From Adiantum capillus-veneris (taxonomy: Eukaryota > Streptophyta > Polypodiopsida > Polypodiales > Pteridaceae): a stretch of DNA of 64,000 nucleotides. Both the position numbers and the translations under genes were made by a program. The notes below the pieces were generated by a model. The model was not told the origin of the DNA, searched no databases, and saw only the letters and a list, made by a program, of their open reading frames with translations. Location of the stretch: NCBI GenBank assembly GCA_014529385.2, contig CM043956.1:86665721-86729720 (forward strand). The letters run 5' to 3'. Below are positions 34,484-44,640 of this stretch, in pieces (the first letter of the stretch is position 1; the number at the start of each line of letters is the position of its first letter).

Positions 34484-34688
34484 TACACACACACACACAC
34501 ACCTCTCTCTCTCTCTCTCTCTCTTTCCTACACACACACACCGCTCTCTCTCTATCTCTCTCTCTCTCTCTCTATTTCCTACACACACACACACCTCTCT
34601 CTCTCTCTCTTTCCTACACACACACACACACACACACCGCTCTCTCTCTCTCTCTCTCTCTCTCTTTCCTACACACACACACACACAC

Positions 34689-34775
<87 letters not shown>

Positions 34776-35075
34776 CCTTTCTCTCTCTCTCTTTCCTACA
34801 CACACACACACACACACACACGATGTAGAGAGAGAGAGAGAGGGGTCATAATACCTGCGCAGCAAGTGGAGGCCAAGATTTGAGCAGAGCACAGGCGAAA
34901 ATGGCCCCTGCTGCTCGCGGGTTTCTCTTTTTTCCCCCAATTTTTTTTGCGTCGCTATAGGTGTGGATATACACGTGGGAAGTAAAGCCTTTCCACGCGT
35001 ATATCGACACGTATAGCGATGCCCGCTAATTTCATCGATATACGCGCATTGATATCTCCATGTTGTGTTGTAGTG
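33165..35075. other. Right arm of CACTA copy B
   Basis: Contains an AT tract (33414-33440), the empty site matching the solo LTR insertion (about 33630), a unique 1-kb arm shared with copy A, CT and CA tracts (33940-33985, 34440-34820) and the terminal TATAGCGATG / GTTGTAGTG sequence. A plus-strand 32-codon frame (34043-34141) is open here but lacks its ATG in copy A, so I do not call it a gene. Confidence 0.75.
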
Positions 35076-35274
35076 ATGATAGAATCTGTATGCCTAATGA
35101 CAAGTGCTAAAAAATGAGAGATACTCTCTGCTATGTAAATAGACGGAGTGGAACCCCGTCAATGCAGCAAGTAAAACATCAAGGTGTCAAGCTACACACA
35201 TATAATGCAAAAACGTTTATTCTTGAAAAAAGGAACACACCTTACATAAACTACAAATGAGAAATACAAGCTAC

Positions 35275-37943
35275 TGAGGCGGTCCGGGGCGGGCAACAAG
35301 AAGAGAAACCTCTACACACCCTTCAAGGCTCCCGTGCTGCTCAATGGGGCTGGGGCACAACAAAACACAAACCAAAACAACAAACCCACAGCCAAATCCC
35401 AACTACACAAGGGGCACCACCTAGTTTAAGAGCGAACTAGGACGCAAAAGAGGAGAATCGTTAGAGCAACCCACAAACAAGCAAGGAATTTACACTAACC
35501 CTAACACCAATGGAACACTCTCACACACTAAAACACGAGAGAGAGAGAGAGAGAGAGATAGTGCTCGGGCTACTTTGAAACGTATCGACAATGATCAAGC
35601 AAACACAACTATATATTTAAGAAAGAGAGAGAAAGGGGGAGGGGGTGCTTGTTGCATTAATACCTTCTTACAAATCTGTCATGACAAATCAAAGTGAAAT
35701 TAGTATTTTTTCAACATAGCTTGCGTAAATTTCACCACAACACATCACAAGAAAAGCCACCCCAATCACTGTCTTAAAGCCAGGGGAGTCCTCTCCACCC
35801 TGTCGCCCTCTTACAGTATGTGGGATTTATGGCTAGGTTGATGACAACACCAGAGAACAAGCTATCAAGAACTTAACAAAAAACACCAAGACACTTACGC
35901 ATCATTGTTGTCCATTACTTCACGTTGGAAGGGAGACAAAATATCCAAGCTTAGTCCAAATCCACCCTCCTTGATTCAGCAAATGTTGGGCTTACACTAG
36001 TAGGAGAAATGATAGATTTCCTACTCTCAATTGAATGATCACTCTCTCTCTTACAATGGCATCGAGTTCCCTTGCTAATCCCCTATTACAACACATGCAC
36101 ATGCATAAGACAATGAGCTTCCACTCAAGAGCTCCTTCTAGAGAGGTTGAGCTTGGCTTCTCAAGCTATAGCATAGTGCTCTTGCTTATGGCTCCCCCTT
36201 TTGTGCTAGCTACACCCTCCTTTTATAGCAATTTTGAAGGCTAGGGTTACTCCTCTAACCATGGTTGGGTTAGATTTTCAACAATTTATCTAATTTCTTT
36301 TGCTTGGAATTATCAAGAAGTTGGTGAGGAAAGAGAGAGGAGAGAAATGGAGGTGATAGGACTTTTCATAGTGGGTTAGTGTTAGTAGAGTTAGTATTAA
36401 TTTACAAATGGAATTGGATATTTACAATGGGAGTATCCATGTAGGATACAAATAAGGAAGAAAAAACTCTTAAGAGGTAAGAAAAGGTGGCTTTCTTACA
36501 AGGTTGATGCTCCAAGTGTCTTGAGTAGGGCCGATTTTGACGCCTGTTGACGGTCCACTAGCTTTGACGGTACATTTTTTCTCCACTCTTGACCTTCCTT
36601 GAGAGACAAGGTAATTGAAGCTGAGTAATCAACCACCATGATGCTGTCTTTTAAGAGAACAGGCTGAATTTTGTGGTTTTTTTGATAGATATGGGTAAAT
36701 TGGAGGAGGAAAAATGAGACTAGGTGGTCAATTTTGGAATGGAATTGTGTGTGGGAGGTATGAGTTCACCATGGTTTCTCTTATTCTTCAAGGTTGAGGA
36801 GAAGGTGAGTAGGGTGCAGAGAGGAGTGGTGAGAGAGATGGGGATGATGAGTGGAGAAGTGTGTGTGAAAGAGGAAAATGATAAAGTGGAAGAGAGAGTG
36901 TGGCTGCATAGCATGGGAAAACTGGGGTCCACTAAAAAAATCATAGCTCACAGCTCGTAGCTCAAAAAAATATGAAAAAATTTGAGGCAAAAGTTCATCC
37001 CACGAGCTACAACTTTTTGTTTGTATCACCTTTTCAAATTCGGAGAGCAAGTGAACTTTAAAAATTCAGCAAAACCGACCGTTTTTTTCCACTACAAAGG
37101 TCCTTGTGGGGTCCTTCTTTGGATGATTCTTTTGAATACCTCCAAGAGTGAGCCCTCCATAGTGCATGTATGCATGCCACCTACCATTGACCTTATTTGG
37201 TAGGTCTATAATTGAAGATATTGTTGAGATTAGGATATAAGTGAATAGTACAACTAAGAAAATCAAATATTGAGGGGTCTAAAAAATATGTACATGTCAA
37301 ATATAAATAATATAGGTGGAAAAATATAAAGGGGTCAAAATAAATCTCTCTCATTATAAGTCTACCATAAAAAGATGAATATTTTTGGTGGTCTAATTTA
37401 TGAGAGTAATAGAGAATATATGTAGGAAGGAAAAAATCACAATAGTGAAAAAAATATACACATAAATAGAACTAGTTTTTTTGGATTTTTGTTGGGGTGG
37501 AGTTACACCAAATATAAGAGAAGCTTACATGAAAATATTTCTATATGGAATAAAGAGTATGAAAAATGGTAAGAAAAATTGTGGTAATGGTGAGGCAATG
37601 TACAGAGCATAAATAACACACACCTAGGTAGAAATATTTAAATAAATACCAAAATAATTATGAAAAAATCGTTTATTTAGGCCCTATATACAAAGAAATA
37701 TTTACATACGCATGGGCCATAATATACTTATATTTTTTATTTATTTTTATTTTTTATTTTTTTGGCTCAACTAGCCCAATGACTAGCTAATTGAGGGTTT
37801 TTTAAGAAGATATGGGAAAAGTCCCGTGACTCACGCACGCCTATGTACAGTGAAATGGTAGGGATAGCCATAGTGTTTGGGTGATTTTGGTAGGGTGAGG
37901 TAACTCACTGTGGCAATTACAAAGAGCCGAAAAACGGCTATCA
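35275..37943 (-). repeat. Solo LTR of the element 1 family (2669 bp)
   Basis: On the minus strand it starts TGATAGCCGTTTTTCGG at 37943 and ends CCGCCTCA at 35275. The target duplication is CTAC (35271-35274 and 37944-37947). No internal region is present, so it is the product of LTR-LTR recombination. It has the long-LTR structure, including the TATA box and the 136-bp segment, and a short CT tract of about 11 units. Confidence 0.92.
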
Positions 37944-37947
37944 CTAC

Positions 37948-38000
37948 TTGAACTTTGTCTCCTCTTGCTTCCATGAAATCGTAGGGAGTGTGATGAAGCA
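37948..38000 (-). pseudogene. Host exon (53 nt) ending exactly at the solo LTR
   Basis: Acceptor GATAGTAG (38001-38002) is followed by a 53-nt open frame, entering in phase 1 and leaving in phase 0. Both phases match the flanking exons (38157-38508 ends phase 1; 15226-15453 starts phase 0). It encodes LHHTPYDFMEARGDKVQ. The donor GTAG is the target duplication of the solo LTR, so the insertion hit the splice site itself. Very short; the phase agreement is the main evidence. Confidence 0.5.
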
Positions 38001-38156
38001 CTACTATCCGTTGTTAAATATACATGTCAAAAGCAACATAAAACCTTTCCACCCATCGAGGTGTATCACCTTAATTGAAAAACATCACATGAGTGATTTG
38101 TATACTTCAAATGTGCACCTCAAATACAAACTTCAAAGTGGTTAGAGACTACAAAC

Positions 38157-38508
38157 CTGCAAAAGAGGCCATGATTAACAACCAATCCAAGTCCAATAAA
38201 GTGTTCCATGCAAGATGAATTCCCGCACAAACATGATCCTCCATGCTCCTATCCCACATGGGTGGGACACCATAGCCACCCATCCATCCTCCATATGGAA
38301 GGTCGAGGAAAATAAAATTGGCAACGCAAGCAACTGACTTGCTGTTTCGCCTATAAACAAGATCACTTGGATGGGCCTTGAGCATATGCTCATGAATCAT
38401 AGCCCAAGATGGATACCTAACTCCCAATGAAAAATATCCAAAAATGGCAATGTAGTCCCCAGTGAGAGCAATACATTGATCAAAATCATGTCTAATATGA
38501 CCATGCAT
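38157..38508 (-). pseudogene. Host exon with DLPY-like methylase motif IV
   Basis: An open frame of about 117 codons ends at donor CAG/GTTTGT (38155-38156). It encodes HDFDQCIALTGDYIA, RYPSWAMIHEHM, then FIFLDLPYGGWMGGYGVPP and GIHLAWNTLLDLDWLLIMAS. DLPYGG followed by a hydrophobic strand looks like motif IV (D/N/S-PP-Y/F) of amino-methylating DNA methylases; motif I then follows downstream, the order seen in the beta class. Proline is replaced by leucine at one position. The upstream acceptor is not clear: the frame is open back to a TGA near 38530 and no phase-compatible AG was found. It is the longest exon of the gene. Confidence 0.5.
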
Positions 38509-38817
38509 TGAGACATATTTGGATAATCAAATGAAAAGACACGAGGCAATTGACAAGATCCACCAATATCGAAGAAATAAATGACACAAAATTAGACAAA
38601 GAAACATAATAATTGACTATAAAGTGTAATGATGTTATTAAGTACGGGAAGTACTACCATGTGAGGATGGCATAGCCTCTTGCATCAACTCATCTGCAAC
38701 AGTGTCTGCTATAGCTTCCTTTCCTTTTTGAGAAATCCCTTCTCAATGAAAATATTTTAGAATTACCAAGTTTATAAATTCAAGGCAAAAGATGTGGATA
38801 AGTTCATGTATCTTGAC

Positions 38818-38968
38818 CTGAAGATGGTACTTGTACTTGTGTAGCCGATCTAGGAGGAAGCCTTGCACTTGCGGCTCCCGATAAACCTGGCAAAGAACTA
38901 CCTCCAATTTCATCTTTGAGATCTCTCTCACACAAGCTAGTACATAAGGATCCTCATGATCCACCTCA
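38818..38968 (-). pseudogene. Host exon (151 nt), unknown
   Basis: Acceptor CCTCAAG (38969-38970) and donor CAG/GTCAAG (38816-38817) bound an open frame entering in phase 2 and leaving in phase 0. It encodes EVDHEDPYVLACVREISKM and YREPQVQGFLLDRLHKYKYH. The upstream exon ends with two bases at donor GTGAGT (39073-39074), which gives a matching phase and a 106-bp intron. No domain recognised. Confidence 0.45.
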
Positions 38969-39074
38969 CTTGAGGATTTATAACATTTGGAAAACCAGTT
39001 AAAAAAACACAGCAAACAAAAATCCGTTCAATAGTTGCTACTTCCAAAAATTCTCTCTGCACAATTAAACTCAC

Positions 39075-39400
39075 CATGAAACACACCATAAAAAACACAA
39101 TGAGATAAGAGACCTGTATTGACGTAGATCCCTTAGGCTACTTTTTAGCAAAGCTTCATGGAGAAGCTAAATCCTCAAGTAAGTGCATCCTCACAATGCA
39201 ATCCTCACTAGTGAGGCAAATGGCAGCAAATGTCCAGGTGGCCCCGGTTGGCACAAGTCTGCACGTGCATAAAAACAATCCTACCTAGTAGATGACTTGC
39301 AACTAGAAAACATTTCCTTAGCATGTCCCCAATTATATGATGCAGTCCGAAGGAATCTGCATTGATGCAGATCTTTCGACTCTATCAATAAGAGACTATG
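39075..39400 (-). pseudogene. Most upstream host exon region, decayed
   Basis: Coding-like blocks read HQCRFLRTASYNWGHAKEMF (39281-39370), TWTFAAICLTSEDCIVRMHL (about 39170-39240) and LHEALLKSSLRDLRQY up to donor GTGAGT at 39074. They lie in different frames and could be linked only by 26-29 nt 'introns', far too short for plants, so indels are more likely. A CT tract lies just upstream on the minus strand. Confidence 0.35.
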
Positions 39401-39402
39401 TG

Positions 39403-39403
39403 C

Positions 39404-39463
<60 letters not shown>
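39403..39463. repeat. (GA)n microsatellite
   Basis: About 29 GA units; on the minus strand it would be a pyrimidine tract just before the putative AG at 39389. Confidence 0.95.
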
Positions 39464-39468
<5 letters not shown>

Positions 39469-39722
39469 AAAATGTGTGTTCCATTCATTTTTTCATACCC
39501 CTCAAGTCAAGAGGGTAAAGCATTAAAATTTTAGAAAAATAACTCTATGAACTCAGCATGTACATCCCTTCACGTGAGAAACATCTACATTTACTAGCCA
39601 TGAGAAGAAAAACTTCAAGATTAGTGTTGGCATAGACCTATCACCCTCAGGGACAATTCTCCCAACTTTAAAAATTTACCCTAACTAATGTGCAAGGGGA
39701 TTTGCATCGACACAGCTCCCTT

Positions 39723-40204
39723 TGTTATGGAATTGATATCTTATTATTTATTGCAGCTGTGTGACAGGTGGAAAAGGCTTGACCGAGCTAAGCTATTGCA
39801 AAAGAATATCATATTTTATGTACATTTTAGTATTCAAGTGCTCTTTATAAGCTTTGGCCATTTATGACCGGCCGGCGAGTTTGTTTTTACTTTGACCATT
39901 CAAGAATCTATAAATTAAATACGTGCAAGAGGGAAATGGTCACTCTTGCACGGGGGGAGATTGCACCAAGTGTCTGCGTTGCTCTTCTCATCTCTCCTCT
40001 CTTCTCTCTCGCCATGCCGGTGTAGCACTCCGCTTTAGGAGGTGCACCTGCACGTGCTCTCTCAATCTCTCTCGCTCTCAGTGGCTCTCTGTTCGTGTCA
40101 TGCGAGCACGTGATTGTGCCAGGTATGACGATTAGTCTGTTTTTATGTTGTTTATTGTGTTATTTCGGGTATTTTGCAGGGAGCCACGACTTCTGTTTGT
40201 GGAA
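39723..40204 (+). repeat. 5' LTR of element 4
   Basis: About 482 bp, clearly similar to 52462-52950 with small indels (for example GCAGCTGTGTGACAGGTGG against GCAGTTGTGACACGTGG). The last few bases differ from the 3' LTR (GGAA against AGCA). Confidence 0.85.
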
Positions 40205-40205
40205 G

Positions 40206-40218
40206 TGGTATCAAAGCC
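40206..40218 (+). promoter_or_regulatory. Primer-binding site of element 4
   Basis: TGGTATCAAAGCC, one mismatch from the common tRNA-Met site TGGTATCAGAGC. Confidence 0.75.
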
Positions 40219-40969
40219 AATACAAACGCTCTTTGGAAAGAAAAAATCATAATAGCAAAGAGAGCCGTGATGATCATACTGCAAAAGTTAACTCCCTTTC
40301 TAATATCATTAACAAGGCGTTTTCCTTAATCTTCCATTCTCTCTTTTTTTTTTTTTTGATAAGTGTGAATGCTATGTGACTCCACTAATGGACCCCCTAG
40401 ATTAAGGGAATCGATTAGCTCTTTTAAAGATTATTTTAGAATTTAATTATACGACGATTCACGATACGAGGATTAGTGAGAGGAGCACATGCGGAAAATC
40501 TTATGCAAGTAGAATAGGTTGCATAATAATTATATTGTAAATAATAATAGTAGTAGTAGAGATCTATAGAGAGACCTTATTAAACAAAAATAAAAATAAT
40601 AGGGCTTCTGTTGGCCCCAAACAAGCTGCAGCCCTCTAGGGCTTCTTGATCTTTGTCCATGTGTGGTGGCAGGCCTTTCGGGTGGCTTTGACTGTGCGAG
40701 GCAATCTGTGAGCCCCTAAGGAGGGGAGCCGTGCAAAAGAATGGTGGGAGACCTTCGTGGGAAAGTACCATAATAGTATTGACCTTAAAGATAGGGCTTC
40801 AAGGAGAATTATTGAGAGGGCGTCAGTAGAAGATCAACAGGAGTTGCCTCTGTAGTGCACCTCTATGCCTTCCAACAACAATGACCGGTAGCGCCAATGA
40901 CGTCAAGAGACGTTGGCGTCCATTAAAGCGGTAGGAATAGTGAAAACGGGGGAGAAAATACATAAGCAA

Positions 40970-40973
<4 letters not shown>

Positions 40974-41022
<49 letters not shown>
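40974..41022. repeat. (TA)n microsatellite
   Basis: About 24 TA units inside element 4. Confidence 0.95.
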
Positions 41023-41023
<1 letters not shown>

Positions 41024-41462
41024 CAATTACTCAACGGTTGTCAGCAGTATCACCCGTAAAGAGAGTGTGCAGGTAACGAGCATGCAGACCAATGGCAGTC
41101 GTCCTCCTTTACCCCACTTTTCTCTTGAACAACTGGAGCAGACCTCCACCCACAATATGCATGCTATTATTCCAATTTCCAAGCCACTCAGCGTTTCTCT
41201 CTCATTCTCCATCACAATTTCATTACAGGCAGTGCATCTTAAACTCACAAGCTCTATCCTGCCTCAACTTCCCTACTTTGCGCCTCCTGTTTTCCCACCA
41301 ACCTCCCACCTGTTTTGGCATGCTCGCAGCACCCACCCTCGCTCAGATGCATAGTGGCAATAACTACTAGTTGCATACACCCACCCATATTCCCATGCAT
41401 GGTGACAGCACTCACTCACAACCGTCACCTTTTGCTAGCCATGCAGCTTCACACCTTCACAC

Positions 41463-41557
41463 CCCCCCCCCCCCCCCTCGCCTTTACTTTGCGGCTCCAT
41501 TTTCCCCCACAACCACCCACACTCAGAGCGGTAACTCCATCACATGCAAAATCAAAA

Positions 41558-41623
<66 letters not shown>
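41463..41623. repeat. Poly-C run and (CT)n microsatellite in element 4
   Basis: A run of 16-17 C at about 41463 and a CT tract of about 30 units at 41563-41622. Ser/Leu-rich frames over this region are artefacts. Confidence 0.95.
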
Positions 41624-41625
<2 letters not shown>

Positions 41626-42173
41626 GCCGCTCGACCAACCACACATGGAGACTTATACCTCTCTCTCTTTTGTAGTTTCCCAGATGCCCACTCCCTGGCG
41701 GCTGTGGAGTTCCAACCAACAAGTACACACAAGTTGTTTCGGGCGGCTTGTTGCAGGGGTGCAGCACGCACCCTCCCACCCCTCGCGCCACCCCTCGTTT
41801 GGTGCATGGAAAAACAGCATGACAAACGCTCTCTCTATCTTTCTCTAAGTCTCTCTCTCTTTCGCTTAATTAATCTCTATCTCACACACACACGCACACA
41901 ACTATGGCACGGGCCTATTGCATGCAGCGTTGCCTGCAGACCATCCAAAAAAAAAAAACAGACTCACTACCACTGCCATCTCAAAAGTGAACACTCACAG
42001 GTATAGTCCACATGCGATGGAAATTAACTGCAATACTATTATCCGTCAACTATACTATCTCTCTCCCCTTCTCACGCTCTCTTTCATGACTATCCACTAA
42101 CAACACCTCTCTTTCTCGATTCTGTCGGGTCTCACGGTTTGAGGAACCCATGCGTGGGCTACCTGCTACACAC

Positions 42174-42840
42174 TGATAGCCGTTTTTTCGGCTCTTTGTA
42201 ATTGCCACAGTGAGTCACCTCACCCTACCAAAATCACCCAACCACTGTGGCTATCCCTACCATTTCACTGTACATAGGCGTGCGGGAGTCACGGGACTTT
42301 TCCCATATCTTCTTTAAAAACCCTCAATTAGCTAGTCATTGGGCTAGTTGAGCCAAAAAAATAAAAAATAATAAAAAATATAAGTATATTATGGCCCATG
42401 CGTATTTAAATATTTCTTTGTATTAGGGCCTAAATAAAAGATTTTTTTATAATTATTTTAGGATTTATTTAAATATTTCTACCTAGGTGTGTGTTATTTA
42501 TGCTCTATACATTGCCTCACCATTACCACAATTTTTCTTACCATTTTTCATACTCTTTATTCCATATAGAAATATTTTCATGTAAGCTTCTCTTATATTT
42601 GGTGTAACTCCACCCCAACAAAAATCCAAAAAAACTAGTTTTATTTATGTGTATATTTTTTCACTATTGTGATTTTTCCCTTCCTACATCTATTTTGTTT
42701 TTTTCTAAAAAATTAGAACACCAAAAATATTTATCTTTTTCTGGTAGCCTCATAATGAGAGAGATTTCTTTTGACCCCTTTATATTTTTTCCACTTATAT
42801 TATTTATATTTGACATGTACATATTTTTTAGACCGCTTCA
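42174..42840 (+). repeat. 5' LTR of element 2, short form (667 bp)
   Basis: Matches the first 650 bp of the long LTR, then jumps at TTTTTAGACC to the last few bases GCCTCA/GCTTCA. The TATA box region of the long LTR is missing. Confidence 0.92.
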
Positions 42841-42843
42841 AAT

Positions 42844-42855
42844 TGGTGCCCCCAC
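42844..42855 (+). promoter_or_regulatory. Primer-binding site of element 2
   Basis: TGGTGCCCCCAC three bases after the LTR end TTCA. Confidence 0.75.
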
Positions 42856-42914
42856 TGAGGACGGCTTGTGTATTTTTGTGTAGAATCAACCTTTAGCATA
42901 GTCAAGTAGTTTGC

Positions 42915-43127
42915 ATGAATCACGAAAATTTGTATGATCCCTTCATTCCCATTGCAAGGCAAAAGGTACACATAATTGTTAGTACTAAGTTGCAATTTCA
43001 ACGTGTCATTCGTAGAATTTTAGGTCCTCTTAGGTTGGCCGAGATAAACGCTTCAGTAAATCCTTTTATTTTGCCTCTCATTAGGTACGACCTTAGTTTG
43101 GACGTCTATATTTTTGTTTTGTTTTAA
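42915..43127 (+). CDS. Small accessory ORF A1 of element 2 (70 aa)
   Basis: Same length and start context as 5738-5950 in element 1, with only scattered substitutions (for example Y-D-L against Y-D-I). The two elements have independent inactivating lesions elsewhere, yet this frame is intact in both. Confidence 0.55.
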   Translation: MNHENLYDPFIPIARQKVHIIVSTKLQFQRVIRRILGPLRLAEINASVNPFILPLIRYDLSLDVYIFVLF

Positions 43128-43148
43128 GCATTAGGTCATGCATAGACC

Positions 43149-43367
43149 ATGGATAATGGCCCAGGAATAGAGGTTTTCCCCTTCCATTTCACTCCACACA
43201 TTAGAATAAACATTGCAATTAGTAGGAAAATCCATTTTCAACAACGTATGGTGTTCATGTTTGGTGCCCAAAGAGTAGGAGAAATTCTCGCATCACCAAA
43301 CCCTGTCATCCTACCTCTTATTGATTATCATAGGTCGTTTGATGTGAATATCTTTATTTTGTTGTAG
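43149..43367 (+). CDS. Small accessory ORF A2 of element 2 (72 aa)
   Basis: Counterpart of 5972-6190; keeps PHIRIN, FGAQRVGEILASPNP and the hydrophobic end. The following 80 bp up to gag do not match element 1, where the B ORFs sit instead. Confidence 0.55.
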   Translation: MDNGPGIEVFPFHFTPHIRINIAISRKIHFQQRMVFMFGAQRVGEILASPNPVILPLIDYHRSFDVNIFILL

Positions 43368-43451
43368 AATAGATTGCAAGCTAGAAAACATTATTGTGTA
43401 AATCTTTTTAAGAAAGAAAAACAAAACGGGTGTCGCTTTATAATCAATTCA

Positions 43452-43976
43452 ATGGAAAGCCAACGCCAAATGTCTGGGTATCCTCTTTTCTTTGGAGAGC
43501 CTGGAGAGGATGCAGAATTATCTTTAGCGAATTTCAAGATGTCTTGCCGTATCAAGAGGATAATAACTGATCAAGAACGTGTAGAAATGTTTGAGGTGGT
43601 CCTTAGGAAAGATGCTAGCACTTGGTTTGACTCTTTGCCTGAGGAAGTTAAGGGAAATTACACAAAAGTTTTGAATCGTTTCAAGAAATACTTCTTTGAT
43701 CCCCAAAACACTCAAAAATTATGGCAAGACATTGTTTCTCATAAGCAAAAAGACTTAGATGACTACTACTTGTACAAGCAAGAGTTTCTACGTCTTTGGG
43801 CTCTATGGATACAAAATGTTGCTAACCCTGGTGATGGTGCAGAATTTCTAAAGAAGGAGAGGTTCATAGCCGGACTCTTTCCTGACCTTAAGGTAAAATT
43901 GAGGCGGGTGCACCTGCTACCTTTGATGCAGCTGAAACTAGGGCTGCTGAGAAGTATAGGAAACTCAAGTGCTTAA
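43452..43976 (+). pseudogene. gag N-terminal part, element 2
   Basis: Starts MESQRQMSGYPLFFGEPG and contains the complete gag domain missing in part from element 1 (WFDSLPEEVKGNY, FKKYFFDPQNTQKLW, LKKERFIAGLFPDL). One base is lost in an A run near 43895, which shifts the frame after FPDLKVK. Confidence 0.85.
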
Positions 43977-44062
43977 GGGGAGAGGTTCCAATAGAAGGTC
44001 TTAGACCCAAAGGTAAGTCACAAGCATCAACATCTAGGGAGCTTCCTGAGGTAACGGCTGAA

Positions 44063-44640
44063 GTGATTGAGAAGTTAAACGAATCTTTAAGCAGCCTGTC
44101 AATTCACCTTGCACAAGCTGCTTGTCCAAAGGGACAAGCAAAGAAGTCTGAAGAGCGAGATCCACGACCTAGGAGAGTCTTGCAATGTTGGAATTGCGGA
44201 GAGTCTGGACATGGGATGTATAATTGTCCTTGGCCGTCCTTGGCCCCGTGGGGAGCCAGGGAGACCTAACTTGAATTACCCAGTGATGAATGCAGGTGAA
44301 GGAACTGGTCAACAACCGAGGCTTCTACAAAGACCAAATGGACCAAGACCACCTCCACAAGGGTTAGAAGGAGTTCCACCTTTGCCAGATCCAAATGTGT
44401 GTGTGGTAGAGGTGACAAATTCAAATGAGGTTGACATGGAAGCCAATGGCATTAAATGTGGCCGAGGGAAAGGTAAAGAGAAAGAAGGAGTCACATCACA
44501 GAGTGACCATGGACAAGGCAAAAAGGCAAAGGAGACCAAGGAAACCAAGAGGACTCGACGTCGTATCAACCTCCAAGACTTCCCTCTTGGACATGGTATG
44601 GCTCCGTACAACTGTTGGAAGACATGCGAGGTAAGGGTCC
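44063..44640 (+). pseudogene. gag C-terminal part with zinc knuckle, element 2
   Basis: CWNCGESGHGMYNC knuckle at about 44184-44225, then a 10-bp tandem duplication (CGTCCTTGGC) near 44236 and a Pro-rich, then basic linker in the next frame. A one-base loss near 44612 shifts to the pol frame. Confidence 0.8.

Larger units (their letters stand above)
15461..35075 (-). mobile_element. Composite CACTA/EnSpm DNA transposon (two partial copies)
   Basis: The left end reads CACTACAACAAAAAT and the right end GTTGTAGTG, so both termini begin CACTACAACA inwards. The outer flanks are ATG (15458-15460) and ATG (35076-35078), a 3-bp target duplication as expected for CACTA. Subterminal regions are rich in GCGTCGCTAT / TAGCGACG motifs in both orientations. 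Inside are two copies of the same minus-strand transposase gene: copy A (15461-29680) and a left-truncated copy B (about 30046-35075), separated by about 365 bp resembling a LINE ORF1. An internal right terminus (GTTGTAGTG) ends at 29680 with a non-matching flank TTA. Host context is an intron of the methylase-like gene. Confidence 0.85.

Noticed and set aside
38570-38740. An extra host exon reading EAIADTVADELMQEAM between 38508 and 38818
   Set aside because: It is open and plausible, but no donor or acceptor combination gave matching phases with both neighbours, so it is not listed as an exon.
39170-39400. Introns of 26 and 29 nt linking the most upstream host exon blocks
   Set aside because: The phases fit, but such lengths are far below plant intron minima; indels in a decaying gene are a simpler explanation.
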